Source: Streptomyces sp. MNU76
GTDB taxonomy: Bacteria > Actinomycetota > Actinomycetes > Streptomycetales > Streptomycetaceae
Direction: 5' to 3'
Length of the DNA: 64,000 nucleotides
Assembly (NCBI RefSeq): GCF_020982545.1
Contig: NZ_JAJKLK010000022.1
Coordinates: 372,001 to 436,000, forward strand
Of the stretch, positions 16,798-25,699 are shown in pieces (the stretch's first letter is position 1; every line of letters starts with the position of its first letter). Below the pieces are notes generated by a model. That model ran no database searches and was not told where the DNA came from. It saw nothing but the letters and a program-made list of their open reading frames with translations. Both the position numbers and the translations under genes were made by a program.

Positions 16798-17550
16798 TCA
16801 GAGACTCACTCCGGCCAGCCAGCCCCCGTCGATCACGAACGGCTGCCCGGTGATGTAGGAGGAGTCCGCGCAGGAGAGGAAGAGGGCGAGGCGGGCGATC
16901 TCCTCGGGGCGGCCGATCCGGCCGAGCGGGATGCGCTTGCGGTAGAGCTTGTCGACGGCCTCGGCGGACACCTCGTCGCCCGGGTCGGTCATCGCGGTGT
17001 CGACGGCACCGGGACAGACGGCGTTGACCCGGATGCCCTTGCGGGCCAGCTCCAGCGCGGCGACGCGGGTGAGTCCGACGATGGCGTGCTTGGTCGCCGC
17101 GTACGCGCCGACGTACGCCATCCCCGTTATCCCCGTGTACGAGGCGGTGTTGACGATCGTGCCGCCGCCGGCCGCCTCGATCTCCGGGGCCAGGGTCTTG
17201 ACGCCGAGGAAGACGCCGACCTGGTTGACCCGCACCACCTGCATGAACTCGTCGAGCGGGGTGTCGACGAGGGAGTTGAAGCGCAGCACGCCGGCGTTGT
17301 TGACCAGACCGTCGACGCGTCCGTACGCCCCCTTGGCGGCTGCCACGGCGGCCGTCCAGTCGCCCTCGCGGCTCACGTCCAGATGGACGTAGAGGGCGCC
17401 GATCTCCTTGGCGAGGGCCTCCCCCTGGTCATCGAGGACGTCGGCGACGACCACCTCGGCCCCCTCCGACCGGAAGAGCCGCGCTTCCTGCTCGCCCTGG
17501 CCGCGCGCGGCACCTGTGACGAGGACGACACGTCCGTCGAGCTTGCCCAT
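16798..17550 (-). CDS. SDR family oxidoreductase
   Basis: The start is chosen at ATG 17550 (MGKLDGRVVLVTGAARGQG), which has GGGAG 5 bp upstream. The frame is open to 17634, but the extra residues cross the operator. The Rossmann motif is TGAARGQG, then NNAGV and the catalytic Ser/Tyr/Lys in NTASYTGITGMAYVGAYAAT followed by K. ALELARKGIRVNAVCPGAVD completes the fold. It is about 250 residues, a classical SDR, probably acting on a hydroxy-acyl or alcohol intermediate. It has its own operator (17599-17613) and is a single-gene unit of the regulon. Confidence 0.85.
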   Translation of the reverse strand: MGKLDGRVVLVTGAARGQGEQEARLFRSEGAEVVVADVLDDQGEALAKEIGALYVHLDVSREGDWTAAVAAAKGAYGRVDGLVNNAGVLRFNSLVDTPLDEFMQVVRVNQVGVFLGVKTLAPEIEAAGGGTIVNTASYTGITGMAYVGAYAATKHAIVGLTRVAALELARKGIRVNAVCPGAVDTAMTDPGDEVSAEAVDKLYRKRIPLGRIGRPEEIARLALFLSCADSSYITGQPFVIDGGWLAGVSL

Positions 17551-17598
17551 GGGGACTCCCATCGCGGTGTGTTGGTCGAGGTCAGGGTACCGCCAGAT

Positions 17599-17613
17599 CT
17601 GACGATGCGTCAG
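17599..17613. promoter_or_regulatory. Operator upstream of the SDR gene
   Basis: CTGACGATGCGTCAG, with perfect half-sites in the extended form ATCTGACGATGCGTCAGAG. It is about 50 bp before the chosen start at 17550. Confidence 0.75.
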
Positions 17614-17745
17614 AGAGGCGCCGACAGCTTGCATATGCGATCAGAAGCGACCGGAGAGTAGGGACATTTGACTCTGTCCACCGACTGTACGGAACCCCAA
17701 TAATCCTCCATCGGAAGGTAAAGCACCCCCCAAGGAGAGACAGTC

Positions 17746-18495
17746 ATGGCAGCCAAGAGGCGCTTCAAGAACAAGAAGGTCCGGTACATCGCGATCGGGT
17801 CCTCGGTTGTGACGGTCGCGGCTGTCGCCACCGTCCTGCTGCCGTCGGCCAACGCCGCCGACGAGGCGAAGACGCCGGATCAGATCATAGATATGTGCAA
17901 GCGGGCCCGGGTACTCAACGGAAAGACTCAGCGCATTGAGGACTTCGGCGACAATACGATCGCCGGACCCAATTTCGGGTCCAGCAACTGTGATTTCGTG
18001 GAGACCAACTTCGAGACATTCGACGGGCCCACGGAAAAGGTCACCGTCGACTTCCCGAACTGCGAGCCGAACGCCACCGAGCCGTCGAAGGTGACGACCG
18101 AGTTCTCGAAGACGTTGGCCCAGGGCCAGGGCCAGTACTCCGCCACCCAGCAGGGCGCTCTCGGCGGCCTGTTCGGCGTCCTGAACCTTTCCTGGTCGAA
18201 ACACAAGGGCACCCTGGACATGACCGTCACATCGACCACCGCCAGCAAGTCGGAGCAGCGGGAAGTTCCCGTCGGCAAGGTCATGCACGTGACGTTCACG
18301 CCGAAGATGCAGCGCATGACCGGCGAATGGCGCGTGCGTATCGACGCCACTCCCGGCGGCTTCGCGACCAACCCCACGCCCGAGCAGAACTTCGTGGCGC
18401 CGGAAGTCATCGAGGGTCCGGTCGTCCTGCAGAGCGCCGCGGGCCAGCCTGGGCTCGCGGACGGCACAAGCAACGTCGTGCTGGAGGACTGCTGA
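17746..18495 (+). CDS. Secreted protein of unknown function, paralogue of next gene
   Basis: 249 residues behind an AAGGAGAG ribosome binding site. The signal peptide is clear: a basic start (MAAKRRFKNKKVRY), a hydrophobic stretch (AIGSSVVTVAAVATVLLPSA) and a probable cleavage at ANAADE. The mature part has paired cysteines (SSNCDFVETNF, FPNCEPNATE) and long Ser/Thr-rich strands (MTVTSTTASKSEQREVPVGK), followed by VMHVTFTPKMQRMTGEWRVR. Beta-rich strands of this kind recall ETX/MTX2-aerolysin-like stalk regions, but that is only a resemblance. The gene at 18629 shares the C(D/E)FV and NC positions, so the two appear to be tandem paralogues. Confidence 0.7.
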   Translation: MAAKRRFKNKKVRYIAIGSSVVTVAAVATVLLPSANAADEAKTPDQIIDMCKRARVLNGKTQRIEDFGDNTIAGPNFGSSNCDFVETNFETFDGPTEKVTVDFPNCEPNATEPSKVTTEFSKTLAQGQGQYSATQQGALGGLFGVLNLSWSKHKGTLDMTVTSTTASKSEQREVPVGKVMHVTFTPKMQRMTGEWRVRIDATPGGFATNPTPEQNFVAPEVIEGPVVLQSAAGQPGLADGTSNVVLEDC

Positions 18496-18628
18496 CCGGC
18501 GAACGTCGGCCTCCCCCACCGCGAAGACCCCCACGGGATCCTTCCTCTCCCCGCCGGATGGCACTCTCCTTCCCCGAGAACACCCTCCCACCAGCTCCTT
18601 CCCCCAATAACCCTCGCAGGAGACACAC

Positions 18629-19417
18629 ATGACGAGCACCCGGCGCAGCAGCCACCGCAGCAAGAAGAAGCGCATCACCCTCGTGCTGGCCCCGATCGCC
18701 GCCCTCGGCATGGCCGTCCCGCTGATGTACAGCGCGGGTGCGGCCACGCCCAACGAAGTGACCGCGGACTGCCGCACGGACTCGGACAAACTGGAGAGCT
18801 GCGAGTTCGTCGATGTCCAGGTCAAGAGGAACAGCCTCGGCCCCAACGAGCGGGTCACCAGCGTGAGCGACAACTGCGGAAGCACCACCGCGGCGATCAC
18901 GTCCTTCAGCGGAACGACCTCCGTGACCCGCATCTTTCAGACCGAGGACGGCTTCACCGCCGACGCCAGCACGACGCTGGCGGGCTCGATCCTCGCGGTC
19001 GGCAACAAGTTCGCCACGCAGGAGTTCAACATCAAGCGTGACGACACGGCGACCTCGTTCTCCTTCAGCCGGAGCGACACGGTGCAGCCCGACCACATCG
19101 GCTTCTTCATGTGGTCCCACAAGCGCACCGACGTGAGCGGATTCATGAAGGCCACGTACAAGGAGGAGCAGGACGGCCAGAAGGTCTTCTTCTCCCCCAG
19201 CGAGGGCGGGGCCACCCATCATGTCTTCTACCCGCAACTCCTGCCCAGCGGAACACCAGACGGCCGGCTCTGGTTGCGCAATGTGAAGTGCGGCACGCCC
19301 CAGGCCGATGGAATCCTCAACAGTGGGAACAGTGCGCGCGCCGAACCCGGATTCGAGCAGGGTGGCGAGAATGTGACCGACGTCGAGGTTCCGCTCTCCG
19401 ACGTCACCATTCAATAG
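18629..19417 (+). CDS. Secreted protein of unknown function, paralogue of previous gene
   Basis: 262 residues with an AGGAGA ribosome binding site. The signal peptide is MTSTRRSSHRSKKKRITLVL and then an AALGMAVPLMYSAGA hydrophobic core, cleaved near AGAATP. The mature protein has ESCEFVDVQVKRN and SVSDNCGSTTAAITSFSGTT, corresponding to the cysteine positions of the upstream protein. FSFSRSDTVQPDHIGFFMWS follows. It is 133 bp after the previous gene and is closed by a strong terminator, so the pair is one transcription unit. The function is unknown; export and beta-rich content suggest a cell-surface or toxin-like role. Confidence 0.7.
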   Translation: MTSTRRSSHRSKKKRITLVLAPIAALGMAVPLMYSAGAATPNEVTADCRTDSDKLESCEFVDVQVKRNSLGPNERVTSVSDNCGSTTAAITSFSGTTSVTRIFQTEDGFTADASTTLAGSILAVGNKFATQEFNIKRDDTATSFSFSRSDTVQPDHIGFFMWSHKRTDVSGFMKATYKEEQDGQKVFFSPSEGGATHHVFYPQLLPSGTPDGRLWLRNVKCGTPQADGILNSGNSARAEPGFEQGGENVTDVEVPLSDVTIQ

Positions 19418-19436
19418 CACCCGGAGAAAGTCGAGT

Positions 19437-19466
19437 AATCCCCCGTGCCCTGCGCGGGGGATTTTT
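19437..19466 (+). terminator. Rho-independent-like terminator after the secreted pair
   Basis: A 9-bp stem, AATCCCCCG and CGGGGGATT, with a short loop and a T-run (TTTTTC). It lies between the convergent secreted-protein and LuxR genes. Confidence 0.8.
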
Positions 19467-19543
19467 CATGCGGTCCACGAAAGGCGCCGAAGTGTTCCCA
19501 TGCGTTCCCTCGGGCGTTCCCTCGGACACTCAATCAGGTCTTC

Positions 19544-20302
19544 TCATACGCGAACCCCGGGTGCCGCTCCCAGCCACCTCAGCACCGCCTCCGTCCTCCC
19601 CCGGGCATCCAGCTTGGCGTAGATGTTGCTGAGGTTGTTGCGGACGGTCTTCTCGCTCAGGGTCAGCCGCAGCCCGATCTCCTGGGCACCGAGGCCGGTG
19701 GAGAGGAGCTCCATGATCTGGCGCTCGCGGGGCGAGAGCAGGGAACGCAGCCGCTCCGTCGCCCGCCCGTGCTCCGGCGGCAGCTGCCGTGCCGCGTCCC
19801 GGATGGCGGCGCAGGCGACGGGCGAGAAGTAGGTGTGGCCGACCGTGGCGGCCACGACGGCGGAGGAGAGCATGCAGGTGCAGTAGTCGCCGTCGACCAG
19901 GTAGCCGGCGCCGCCCCGGAACACCTCCACGACCGTCTGGGCGTCCCGGTGGGGACTGACGACGATCACCGGGGCGCTCATGGATCCCATGGCGTCCAGC
20001 AGCACCGGGAAGGACACCGACGGGTCCTCGCAGCGCAGGACCACGACATCGGCCTCGGTCTCACGGAGTTCACCGTAGGGCGGCGGGACGAGCAGGGCGC
20101 TGCTCACGTACCGGTCGTCGGGGCCCGGCCAGCCCTCGTGCGGCCATCGGCCCGGTTCGCAGGCCAGGGCGACCGACAGGCCGGGGGGTGAGGGTGCCGT
20201 CGAGCGAGGTGGGCGTTCCGTGACCCGGGAGGGTTGTGCGGGAACAGCCGAAACGGGGGTGCCTGCGTGCTGGGACGTTCTGACGTGCCGGGGGGATCGC
20301 AC
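19544..20302 (-). CDS. LuxR-family transcriptional regulator with degenerate receiver
   Basis: The C-terminal HTH is canonical: LLSPRERQIMELLSTGLGAQ, EIGLRLTLSEKTVRNNLSNI, then YAKLDARGRTEAVLRWL. The middle resembles a receiver fold (ADVVVLRCEDPS, APVIVVSPHRDAQTVVEVF, GGAGYLVDGDYCTCML) but lacks the standard phosphorylation signature. It is probably phosphorylation-independent. The first about 40 residues are Pro/Ser-rich and the true start is uncertain. It converges on the secreted-protein pair, so a regulatory link is only positional. Confidence 0.8.
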   Translation of the reverse strand: MRSPRHVRTSQHAGTPVSAVPAQPSRVTERPPRSTAPSPPGLSVALACEPGRWPHEGWPGPDDRYVSSALLVPPPYGELRETEADVVVLRCEDPSVSFPVLLDAMGSMSAPVIVVSPHRDAQTVVEVFRGGAGYLVDGDYCTCMLSSAVVAATVGHTYFSPVACAAIRDAARQLPPEHGRATERLRSLLSPRERQIMELLSTGLGAQEIGLRLTLSEKTVRNNLSNIYAKLDARGRTEAVLRWLGAAPGVRV

Positions 20303-20670
20303 CTCGCGTGTCCTTCCGCCGAAGCCATGACTCCCCTACATACGTGCCTCCGACGTCAGTTGTTCGAAGTTTCAAGAACGAACCGGCAAGCTGTCTGACA
20401 GGTTCACCGCACGGGCCACGGCGGCGGCCGGAAACTGTCTGTCTTGAACTCCCGCAAGAAGCACGGGATTTCAGGTGCGCGCAGGCAAGGACGAGTGCGG
20501 GACGGGACTCATGAGGTGACCGGGCGGGGCGGTAGGGTCCCGGTGTGCGTTGATCCGCCGGGCGGTGGCCGAGTGCCACCGCAGAGGGCACGGGCCGGTG
20601 CTGGACGGGCGGGGCGAGGACCTGCGCCTGATGCGACCGCGGCGGTAGCGGCAGCCTCATCACACGCCGG

Positions 20671-20904
20671 TCAGGCCCCCTGATCAACGACGAACGACCC
20701 CTGCCCCAGCACGGTACGGAGCCTGCCTTCCGTTCGGAGGGATGCCACCGCCTTCTGCACTGTCGAGGCGGCGACGTCGAACTCCGTGGCCAGGTCCACC
20801 ACAGCGGGGAAGCGGCTACCGGGCGCGTACGTACCGACGTCGATCCGGCGGCGCAGTTCATCCGCGAGCTGGGGCCACACTGGCTTGCCACGGTCAAGAT
20901 CCAT
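20671..20904 (-). CDS. Short GntR-family DNA-binding protein
   Basis: 77 residues from ATG 20904. It is essentially only the winged helix: PVWPQLADELRRRIDVGTYA, GSRFPAVVDLATEFDVAAST, VQKAVASLRTEGRLRTVLGQ and GSFVVDQGA. Such minimal GntR proteins are common in Streptomyces, often next to small genes of unknown role. It is transcribed away from the gene at 21040. A perfect palindrome (20954-20963) lies between them and could be its operator. Confidence 0.8.
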   Translation of the reverse strand: MDLDRGKPVWPQLADELRRRIDVGTYAPGSRFPAVVDLATEFDVAASTVQKAVASLRTEGRLRTVLGQGSFVVDQGA

Positions 20905-20953
20905 GTTTCGAACGTATGCGTCTTCGCGTAATCGAGCGACCGCGAATGCGCGA

Positions 20954-20963
20954 ATACGCGTAT
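20954..20963. promoter_or_regulatory. Palindrome between GntR gene and divergent small gene
   Basis: ATACGCGTAT, a perfect 10-bp palindrome 50 bp from the GntR start, in a stretch rich in CGCGAAT/CGTATGC elements. It is a candidate operator by position only. Confidence 0.35.
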
Positions 20964-21039
20964 GCTCAGCACAGTCAGAACCCCGGCGGCCTGGCACGGC
21001 CCCGGGGCATGGCCCCCAGCTGAAGAGGAGCTGACGACA

Positions 21040-21382
21040 ATGAGCATTATCCACGCGTTCTTGCGTTGGATGCTGGGCATCTTCGTGCCCGGCACCGGCA
21101 GGCGACGGAGAGATGCCCGACGCGCCGTTCACCCAACGCCTGTGCCCGAGGCTCCCGTTCCATCCGCGTCGCGGCTCTCGACCCCGCGTTCTCCATACAG
21201 CCTGGACACGCACACCCCTCTCGACGGCGCCGCCTCCCCCCCTCGTCCGTCCCTACCTCGTCGCCGACGAGCGGGAGCAGGCGCGGCAGTCGCGGCGGCG
21301 GCTCGCGCTGGTCCTCGCCGCCGACTTCGGCATCGATCTCGACCGTCATGTCGTCGGCGCCGAGCAGGTGGTGGCGTGTTGA
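21040..21382 (+). CDS. Small protein of unknown function, frame shift at a C7 run
   Basis: ATG 21040 follows GAAGAGGAG. The N-terminus is MSIIHAFLRWMLGIFVPGTG. After a Pro/Arg-rich middle the coding signal moves, at the C7 run around 21233-21239, to the frame reading PLVRPYLVADEREQARQSRR then RLALVLAADFGIDLDRHVVG and a stop at 21380-21382. Removing one C joins them into about 113 residues. I recall similar short proteins in Streptomyces genomes, often beside a short GntR gene, with no known function. Confidence 0.5.
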
Positions 21383-21410
21383 GGCGGCCGGTGACGGGCG
21401 AGGCGGCGCG

Positions 21411-21617
21411 GTGAAAGCCGGGCGGTACCCCGAGAACGGGGCCTCCCGGTTGACCATCCGCGTCTACCGCGTCGACTCCGACAGTGAGCGCGTCGACTCC
21501 GTGCGGCGGCTCACGGTCCTGAGGGCCCACGACCCCGAACGTGTTCGGGAGTCGCTCGACTGGCCACCTTGCAGCTGCGCCGGCTGCCGATCCGGGCAAC
21601 TTCCGAAGCTGCCGTGA
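21411..21617 (+). CDS. Small hypothetical protein
   Basis: GTG 21411 gives 68 residues: VKAGRYPENGASRLTIRVYR, then VDSDSERVDSVRRLTVLRAH, and a C-terminus with three cysteines (PPCSCAGCRSGQ). The length, codon use and tandem position 28 bp after the previous small gene support coding. The family is not recognised, and a zinc-binding tail is possible. Confidence 0.4.
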   Translation: MKAGRYPENGASRLTIRVYRVDSDSERVDSVRRLTVLRAHDPERVRESLDWPPCSCAGCRSGQLPKLP

Positions 21618-21901
21618 GCCCCCGACACGGTCGGCCGCCTGCCCTCTGCCGCGTCGGCGACATGGGGCAGGCGGCGCCGTCGGTTTCCACGATCAGACCT
21701 TGACGACCTCAACAAGCGGCCCGCAGAGCCCTCACGGGTGGGTAAGGCGGTCGTGGCCCAGCACAGCGCGAGCCGTCTCGACTTCTTTCCGGGACAGCGG
21801 GGCGTTGTCGGTCGCGAAGTCGGGGACGATCTCACGAAGTCTGTCCATGGTCCCGGCCGGATCTCGGCCGGCTTCTGCACCATCGGCGACATCGAGTACG
21901 G

Positions 21902-22153
21902 CCTCTTGACCCGCTCGGCGATCACCGGCGCCGGCATCCTCGGTCACTCGTTCAACAGGCCCCGGATCTACGGCTCGAAGGCGTCCGCCACCCGTCCACG
22001 CCGGGCCCGTTCGTACTTCGGCGGCCGCTCCGAGTTCAACGCGGCCCGCACCGTGTCGCGGGCCACCCCCAGCCGCCGTGAGATCTCCTTGATGGGCGCG
22101 TCCTCTGCTCGATGCAGCCGACGTATCTCCGCCCAGTCCTCCACCCTCAGCAC
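21902..22153 (-). pseudogene. IS21-family istA remnant with two nonsense codons
   Basis: ATG 22153 opens MLRVEDWAEIRRLHRAEDAP, then IKEISRRLGVARDTVRAALN and SERPPKYERA, the N-terminal HTH of IstA transposases. The frame then meets TAG (after DAFEP) and TGA (after GLLNE) but continues with recognisable IstA text (PRMPAPVIAER). The integrase core and istB are missing. Further left, up to 21732, another frame carries protein-like text (DFATDNAPLSRKEVETARAV) that I cannot assign. Confidence 0.75.
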
Positions 22154-22362
22154 CCTCTTGCATTGAGCAGCAATCCCGATCCGGGAGCCACGTGATCAGC
22201 GAGTTCGAGAGCCACCTGGCGAATCAACCGAGCACCCGGAGGCTGCGGTGGGCCTACGGCCCGGCCATAGGCTCACTGCACCGGTTGGCCGGGCCTCCGT
22301 GCGACCGAGTGCGGTCACCCGTTCCGTCGCGGGATCGCCGACTCGACGGTCCGGCCACGGCT

Positions 22363-22450
22363 TCAGTTTTGAACTGCCGTGGTCGGCTCCGGGAAGGTGA
22401 CGCCGGTCAGCTCTTCGGAGGTGGTCCACAGGCGGCTCACGAAGTCATCA
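22363..22450 (-). pseudogene. C-terminal scrap of an SDR oxidoreductase
   Basis: Immediately after the LLM stop, the minus strand reads SDDFVSRLWTTSEELTGVTF and then PEPTTAVQN before a stop at 22363-22365. The RLW-x-SEELTGV-F pattern is a common C-terminus of retinol-dehydrogenase-like SDRs. Nothing of the catalytic domain remains, so a deletion fused the end of an SDR gene to the end of the LLM gene. Confidence 0.5.
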
Positions 22451-22451
22451 C

Positions 22452-23411
22452 TCAGACCTCGCCGGGTCCCCTTGGGAGCAACGGCCCCACCTCGGCCCCG
22501 AACGCTCCCATCTGATCCGCGAGTTCACCCACGTCACGGCTCCGGAACCGCACCTGTATCTGGTCCACGCCCATCGCCGGGTACGCCCGCAGCGACTCGG
22601 CCAGTGCCTCCGGGCTCCCGGTGAGCGTACGGCGCCCCACGTCCCAGCTCGGTTGGCCGACGTACAGCGGTTCCGTGATCGCGCCGACCACGAACGGCCC
22701 GGTGGCCCCCGCCTCCTCGCGGAGTCGTCGCAGGCGGGCGATCTGGGCCGGGAGGCGGTCGCGCGGGTCGCCCTGCGGGAGCCAGCCGTCGCCGCGGACG
22801 GCGGCACGGCGGACGGCGGCGGGGGACGAGCCGCCCACCCAGAGGGGCACCCGGGCCTGAGCGGGCCGGGGCCGCTGGCCCAGATCCTCGAAGTCGTACA
22901 GCTTGCCGTGGTGGGAGGGGAACTCGTCCGGCCCGAGGGCGGCTCTCAGCGCGTCCACGCACTCGTCCAGCACCGCTCCCCGCCGGTCGAAGTCCACCCC
23001 CAGCGCCTCGAACTCCTCCCGTACGTGCCCCGCGCCCACGCCGAGGACCAGCCGGCCGCCGGAGAGGTGGTCGAGGGTGGCGTACTGCTTCGCCGTGACC
23101 AGCGGGTGGCGCAGCCCGACGACCGCGACATGACTGAGCAGCCGGACCCGTTCGGTGACGCCGGCCAGGTAGGCGAGCGTGGCGACCGGGTCGTACCAGA
23201 CCGTGCTCATCGCGGGCGCGAGGCGACGCGGGATGGCCACGTGGTCGCAGACGGCGACGTACGCGAATCCGGCCTGGTCGGCGACCCGTGCGAGCTCGGC
23301 CAGGTCCTCCGGCCCGGCGTCCGCCTCCCAGGGCTCGGCGTAGAGGGTGCTTTGCGACTGGACGGGGAGTTGCATCCCGTAGGCCAGTCGGACTTCGTCC
23401 GGTGATCGCAC
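22452..23411 (-). CDS. LLM-class F420-dependent oxidoreductase
   Basis: The start is chosen at GTG 23411 (VRSPDEVRLAYGMQLPVQSQ) because GGAGGAG lies 8 bp upstream. The open frame extends to 23453, near the operator. The luciferase-like fold is clear: ARVADQAGFAYVAVCDHVAI, RVRLLSHVAVVGLRHPLVTA, LDHLSGGRLVLGVGAGHVRE, RVPLWVGGSSPAAVRRAAVR. The short length of about 319 residues and the HPLVTAKQYATLD motif suit F420-using members. A CTGAC-type operator lies at 23462-23476, so it belongs to the inferred regulon. Confidence 0.85.
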   Translation of the reverse strand: MRSPDEVRLAYGMQLPVQSQSTLYAEPWEADAGPEDLAELARVADQAGFAYVAVCDHVAIPRRLAPAMSTVWYDPVATLAYLAGVTERVRLLSHVAVVGLRHPLVTAKQYATLDHLSGGRLVLGVGAGHVREEFEALGVDFDRRGAVLDECVDALRAALGPDEFPSHHGKLYDFEDLGQRPRPAQARVPLWVGGSSPAAVRRAAVRGDGWLPQGDPRDRLPAQIARLRRLREEAGATGPFVVGAITEPLYVGQPSWDVGRRTLTGSPEALAESLRAYPAMGVDQIQVRFRSRDVGELADQMGAFGAEVGPLLPRGPGEV

Positions 23412-23461
23412 GGCCGCTCCTCCGTCTGATGGATCGCGGATCGGAGCCCTCATCGTCTTAT

Positions 23462-23476
23462 CTGACGGCTAGTCAG
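23462..23476. promoter_or_regulatory. Operator upstream of the F420-type LLM gene
   Basis: CTGACGGCTAGTCAG with perfect half-sites, extended TCTGAC...GTCAGA. It is 50 bp before GTG 23411. Confidence 0.75.
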
Positions 23477-23734
23477 ACAAGGGGTGGGGAGGCGTCGCCA
23501 GAGGGCCGGAGGGTGGTCGGACAAGGTCCGCACGGATCGAGTGGGGCGACTGCGACTCGGCATCTCCAGGAGGTCCAGGGCCTCTGGAGGTCGCCGTTCG
23601 GCGCCAGCGCCGTGACCAGGGCCGTGTGCATGGACCGCGTCTCGGCCTTCCGCCGGGAGTCGAGAACCCTCCCGACGGGGGCCTGATCCCGGTCAGCCCC
23701 GAGGCATTCCCGTGGGTGGGTGGGCTTTGTTGGG

Positions 23735-24583
23735 TTACTCGCGGATCTGAGCGTTCACTGTGGGATGCGTGTCACCGCTGTCCGTGCCCAGGCCCGCGAG
23801 CAGGCGCAGGCCGTCCTCGGCGGGAGTACCGGGGGCCGCGGAGAATACGAGCAGCTCCGTGCTTGATTCGTCCGGTAGTGCGAAGTTCTCCTGGTGCAGT
23901 TCCAGCAGTCCGACCAGCGGGTGCCGGTACGCCTTGCGTCCGTGTGTGCGGGCGCGTACGTCCGCGCGGGCCCAGAGGCGGCGAAAGCGCTCGCTGCCCA
24001 GCGACAGCTCGCCGATGAGCAGAGCCAGTCGGGGGTCCTCGGGGTATTTGCCTGCGGCCAGGCGCAGGTGCCCGACCACGTCGAGGGTGCATGCCTCCCA
24101 GTCCGCGTAGAGGCCGCGTTCGGCCTCCTCGAGGAAGATGTGCCGGGCGATGTTCAGGCCCGGCATCGGCCGGCCGAAGAGGAGCACGGCGAGGCGGTTC
24201 CCGGCGAGCACGTCCAGGCGGTGGTTCATGATCAGCGCGGGTGCGTCGGCGACCAGGTCGAGGACGCGTACCAGCTCCGGCCGGACCCGCCCGACCGGCG
24301 CCTTCGCGCGGCGGCGACGCTGCCGCGCGAGCCGGTCGAGGTGCCCGCGTTCGGTCTCGTCGAGGCCGAGGACGCGGGCGAGCGCGTCGAGGACCTGCTC
24401 GGACGGCTGGGTCGCGCGGCCCTGCTCCAGGCGTACGTAGTAGTCCACGCTGACTCCGGACAGGTGCGCGACCTCTTCGCGGCGCAGCCCTTCGACCCGG
24501 CGGCGGCTGTCGGTGGGGATGCCGACGGCTGCCGGGTCGACCCGGGAACGCCGGGTCCGCAGGAAGCTGGCGAGGTCGTCCAT
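23735..24583 (-). CDS. XRE-family regulator with MmyB-like ligand domain
   Basis: Start ATG 24583 (MDDLASFLRTRRSRVDPAAV). The HTH follows: RRVEGLRREEVAHLSGVSVD and YYVRLEQGRATQPSEQVLDA. The C-terminal MmyB/PAS-like region has PALIMNHRLDVLAGNRLAVL and ADVRARTHGRKAYRHPLVGL, then ELLVFSAAPGT. These regulators commonly sit divergently beside an oxidoreductase they control, and here a quinone reductase starts at 24729. The 145-bp gap should hold their shared operator. Confidence 0.9.
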   Translation of the reverse strand: MDDLASFLRTRRSRVDPAAVGIPTDSRRRVEGLRREEVAHLSGVSVDYYVRLEQGRATQPSEQVLDALARVLGLDETERGHLDRLARQRRRRAKAPVGRVRPELVRVLDLVADAPALIMNHRLDVLAGNRLAVLLFGRPMPGLNIARHIFLEEAERGLYADWEACTLDVVGHLRLAAGKYPEDPRLALLIGELSLGSERFRRLWARADVRARTHGRKAYRHPLVGLLELHQENFALPDESSTELLVFSAAPGTPAEDGLRLLAGLGTDSGDTHPTVNAQIRE

Positions 24584-24728
24584 GCACCGAAGTATGGCCG
24601 CGCCGGCGCCCGTGAGGGTGGCCCTGCCGGTACCAGGAAGTCCCGTCCGACGGAAGAGGAGCCCCTGAACGCTGGGAGCCGCGGCGCCCAGGATCGAAGG
24701 CGTCCGATCCGAAGGAGCAGGAGTTCCC

Positions 24729-25508
24729 ATGAAGACGCTGATCGTCTACGCACACCCGGAGCCGAAGTCGCTCAACAGCTCGCTGAAGGACCTCGCAGTG
24801 TCCACCCTGGAGACCGCCGGGCATGAGGTGCGGGTGAGCGATCTGTACGCGATGAACTGGAAGGCGGTCGTGGACGCCGCGGACTACGGCCCCGACGCCT
24901 CAAGCCCCCTGAAGGTCGCCCTGGACTCGGGCCGGGCCTTCGACGCCGGGACGCTCACCCCGGACGTGCGCGCCGAGCAGGAGAAGCTGCTGTGGGCCGA
25001 CACGATCATCTTCCAGTTCCCGATGTGGTGGTACACCATGCCCGCGATCCTCAAGGGCTGGGTGGACCGGGTGTTCACCTACCACTTCGCGTACGGCGTC
25101 GGTGAGCACAGCGACACCCAGTACGGCGAGCGCTTCGGCGAAGGCACCCTCGCGGGCAGGAAGGCCCTGCTGTCGGTGACCGCCGGCGGCCCGGAGTCGC
25201 ACTACGCCCCTCGCGGGATCAATGGCCCCATCGACGACCTGCTGTTCCCGATCCACCACGGCATCCTCTACTACCCGGGCATCGAGGTGCTGCCCCCGTT
25301 CGTGCTCTACGGCACCGACCGGATGACCGCCGAGGACTACCCGGACGTCGCCCATGCCTGGAAGCAGCGCCTGCTCACCCTGGAGTCGACCGAGCCGATC
25401 GAGTTCCGGCCCCAGAACTTCGGCGACTACGAGATCCCCTCGCTGCACCTGAAGAAGGGACTGGAGCCGGCAGGCCGCACCGGTTTTGGACTGCACGTGC
25501 GCGGCTGA
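24729..25508 (+). CDS. NAD(P)H-quinone oxidoreductase, NQO1/MdaB-like flavodoxin fold
   Basis: 259 residues with an AGGAGCAGGAG ribosome binding site. It begins MKTLIVYAHPEPKSLNSSLK, the flavodoxin-like FMN/FAD phosphate loop. DTIIFQFPMWWYTMPAILKG and WVDRVFTYHFAYGVGE form the flavin and quinone pocket, and LLSVTAGGPESHYAPRGING is typical of this family. It probably carries out two-electron reduction of quinones or electrophiles in the cytosol. It is divergent from the XRE regulator, which is likely its repressor. Confidence 0.9.
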   Translation: MKTLIVYAHPEPKSLNSSLKDLAVSTLETAGHEVRVSDLYAMNWKAVVDAADYGPDASSPLKVALDSGRAFDAGTLTPDVRAEQEKLLWADTIIFQFPMWWYTMPAILKGWVDRVFTYHFAYGVGEHSDTQYGERFGEGTLAGRKALLSVTAGGPESHYAPRGINGPIDDLLFPIHHGILYYPGIEVLPPFVLYGTDRMTAEDYPDVAHAWKQRLLTLESTEPIEFRPQNFGDYEIPSLHLKKGLEPAGRTGFGLHVRG

Positions 25509-25699
25509 CCACGGGCCACCGGCGTTGAACAGGACGAGCTGGGGCGCGAACCCGAGGAGCAGCCCGAGGGCCGTGGCGGCCGACGCGGCCGGCTACCTGC
25601 TCGCAGCCCTGGCCACTCCCGCTCCGCAGACCGAGCGCGATTGGATCCCCGCGGCCGGTTCATCTCGCCCATCTCTGACTTCGGACAGCGGCTTACCAC

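Noticed and set aside
21732..21901. Protein-like text DFATDNAPLSRKEVETARAV beside the IS21 remnant
   Set aside because: There is no start and no family match, and the frame changes relative to IstA. Too short to call.
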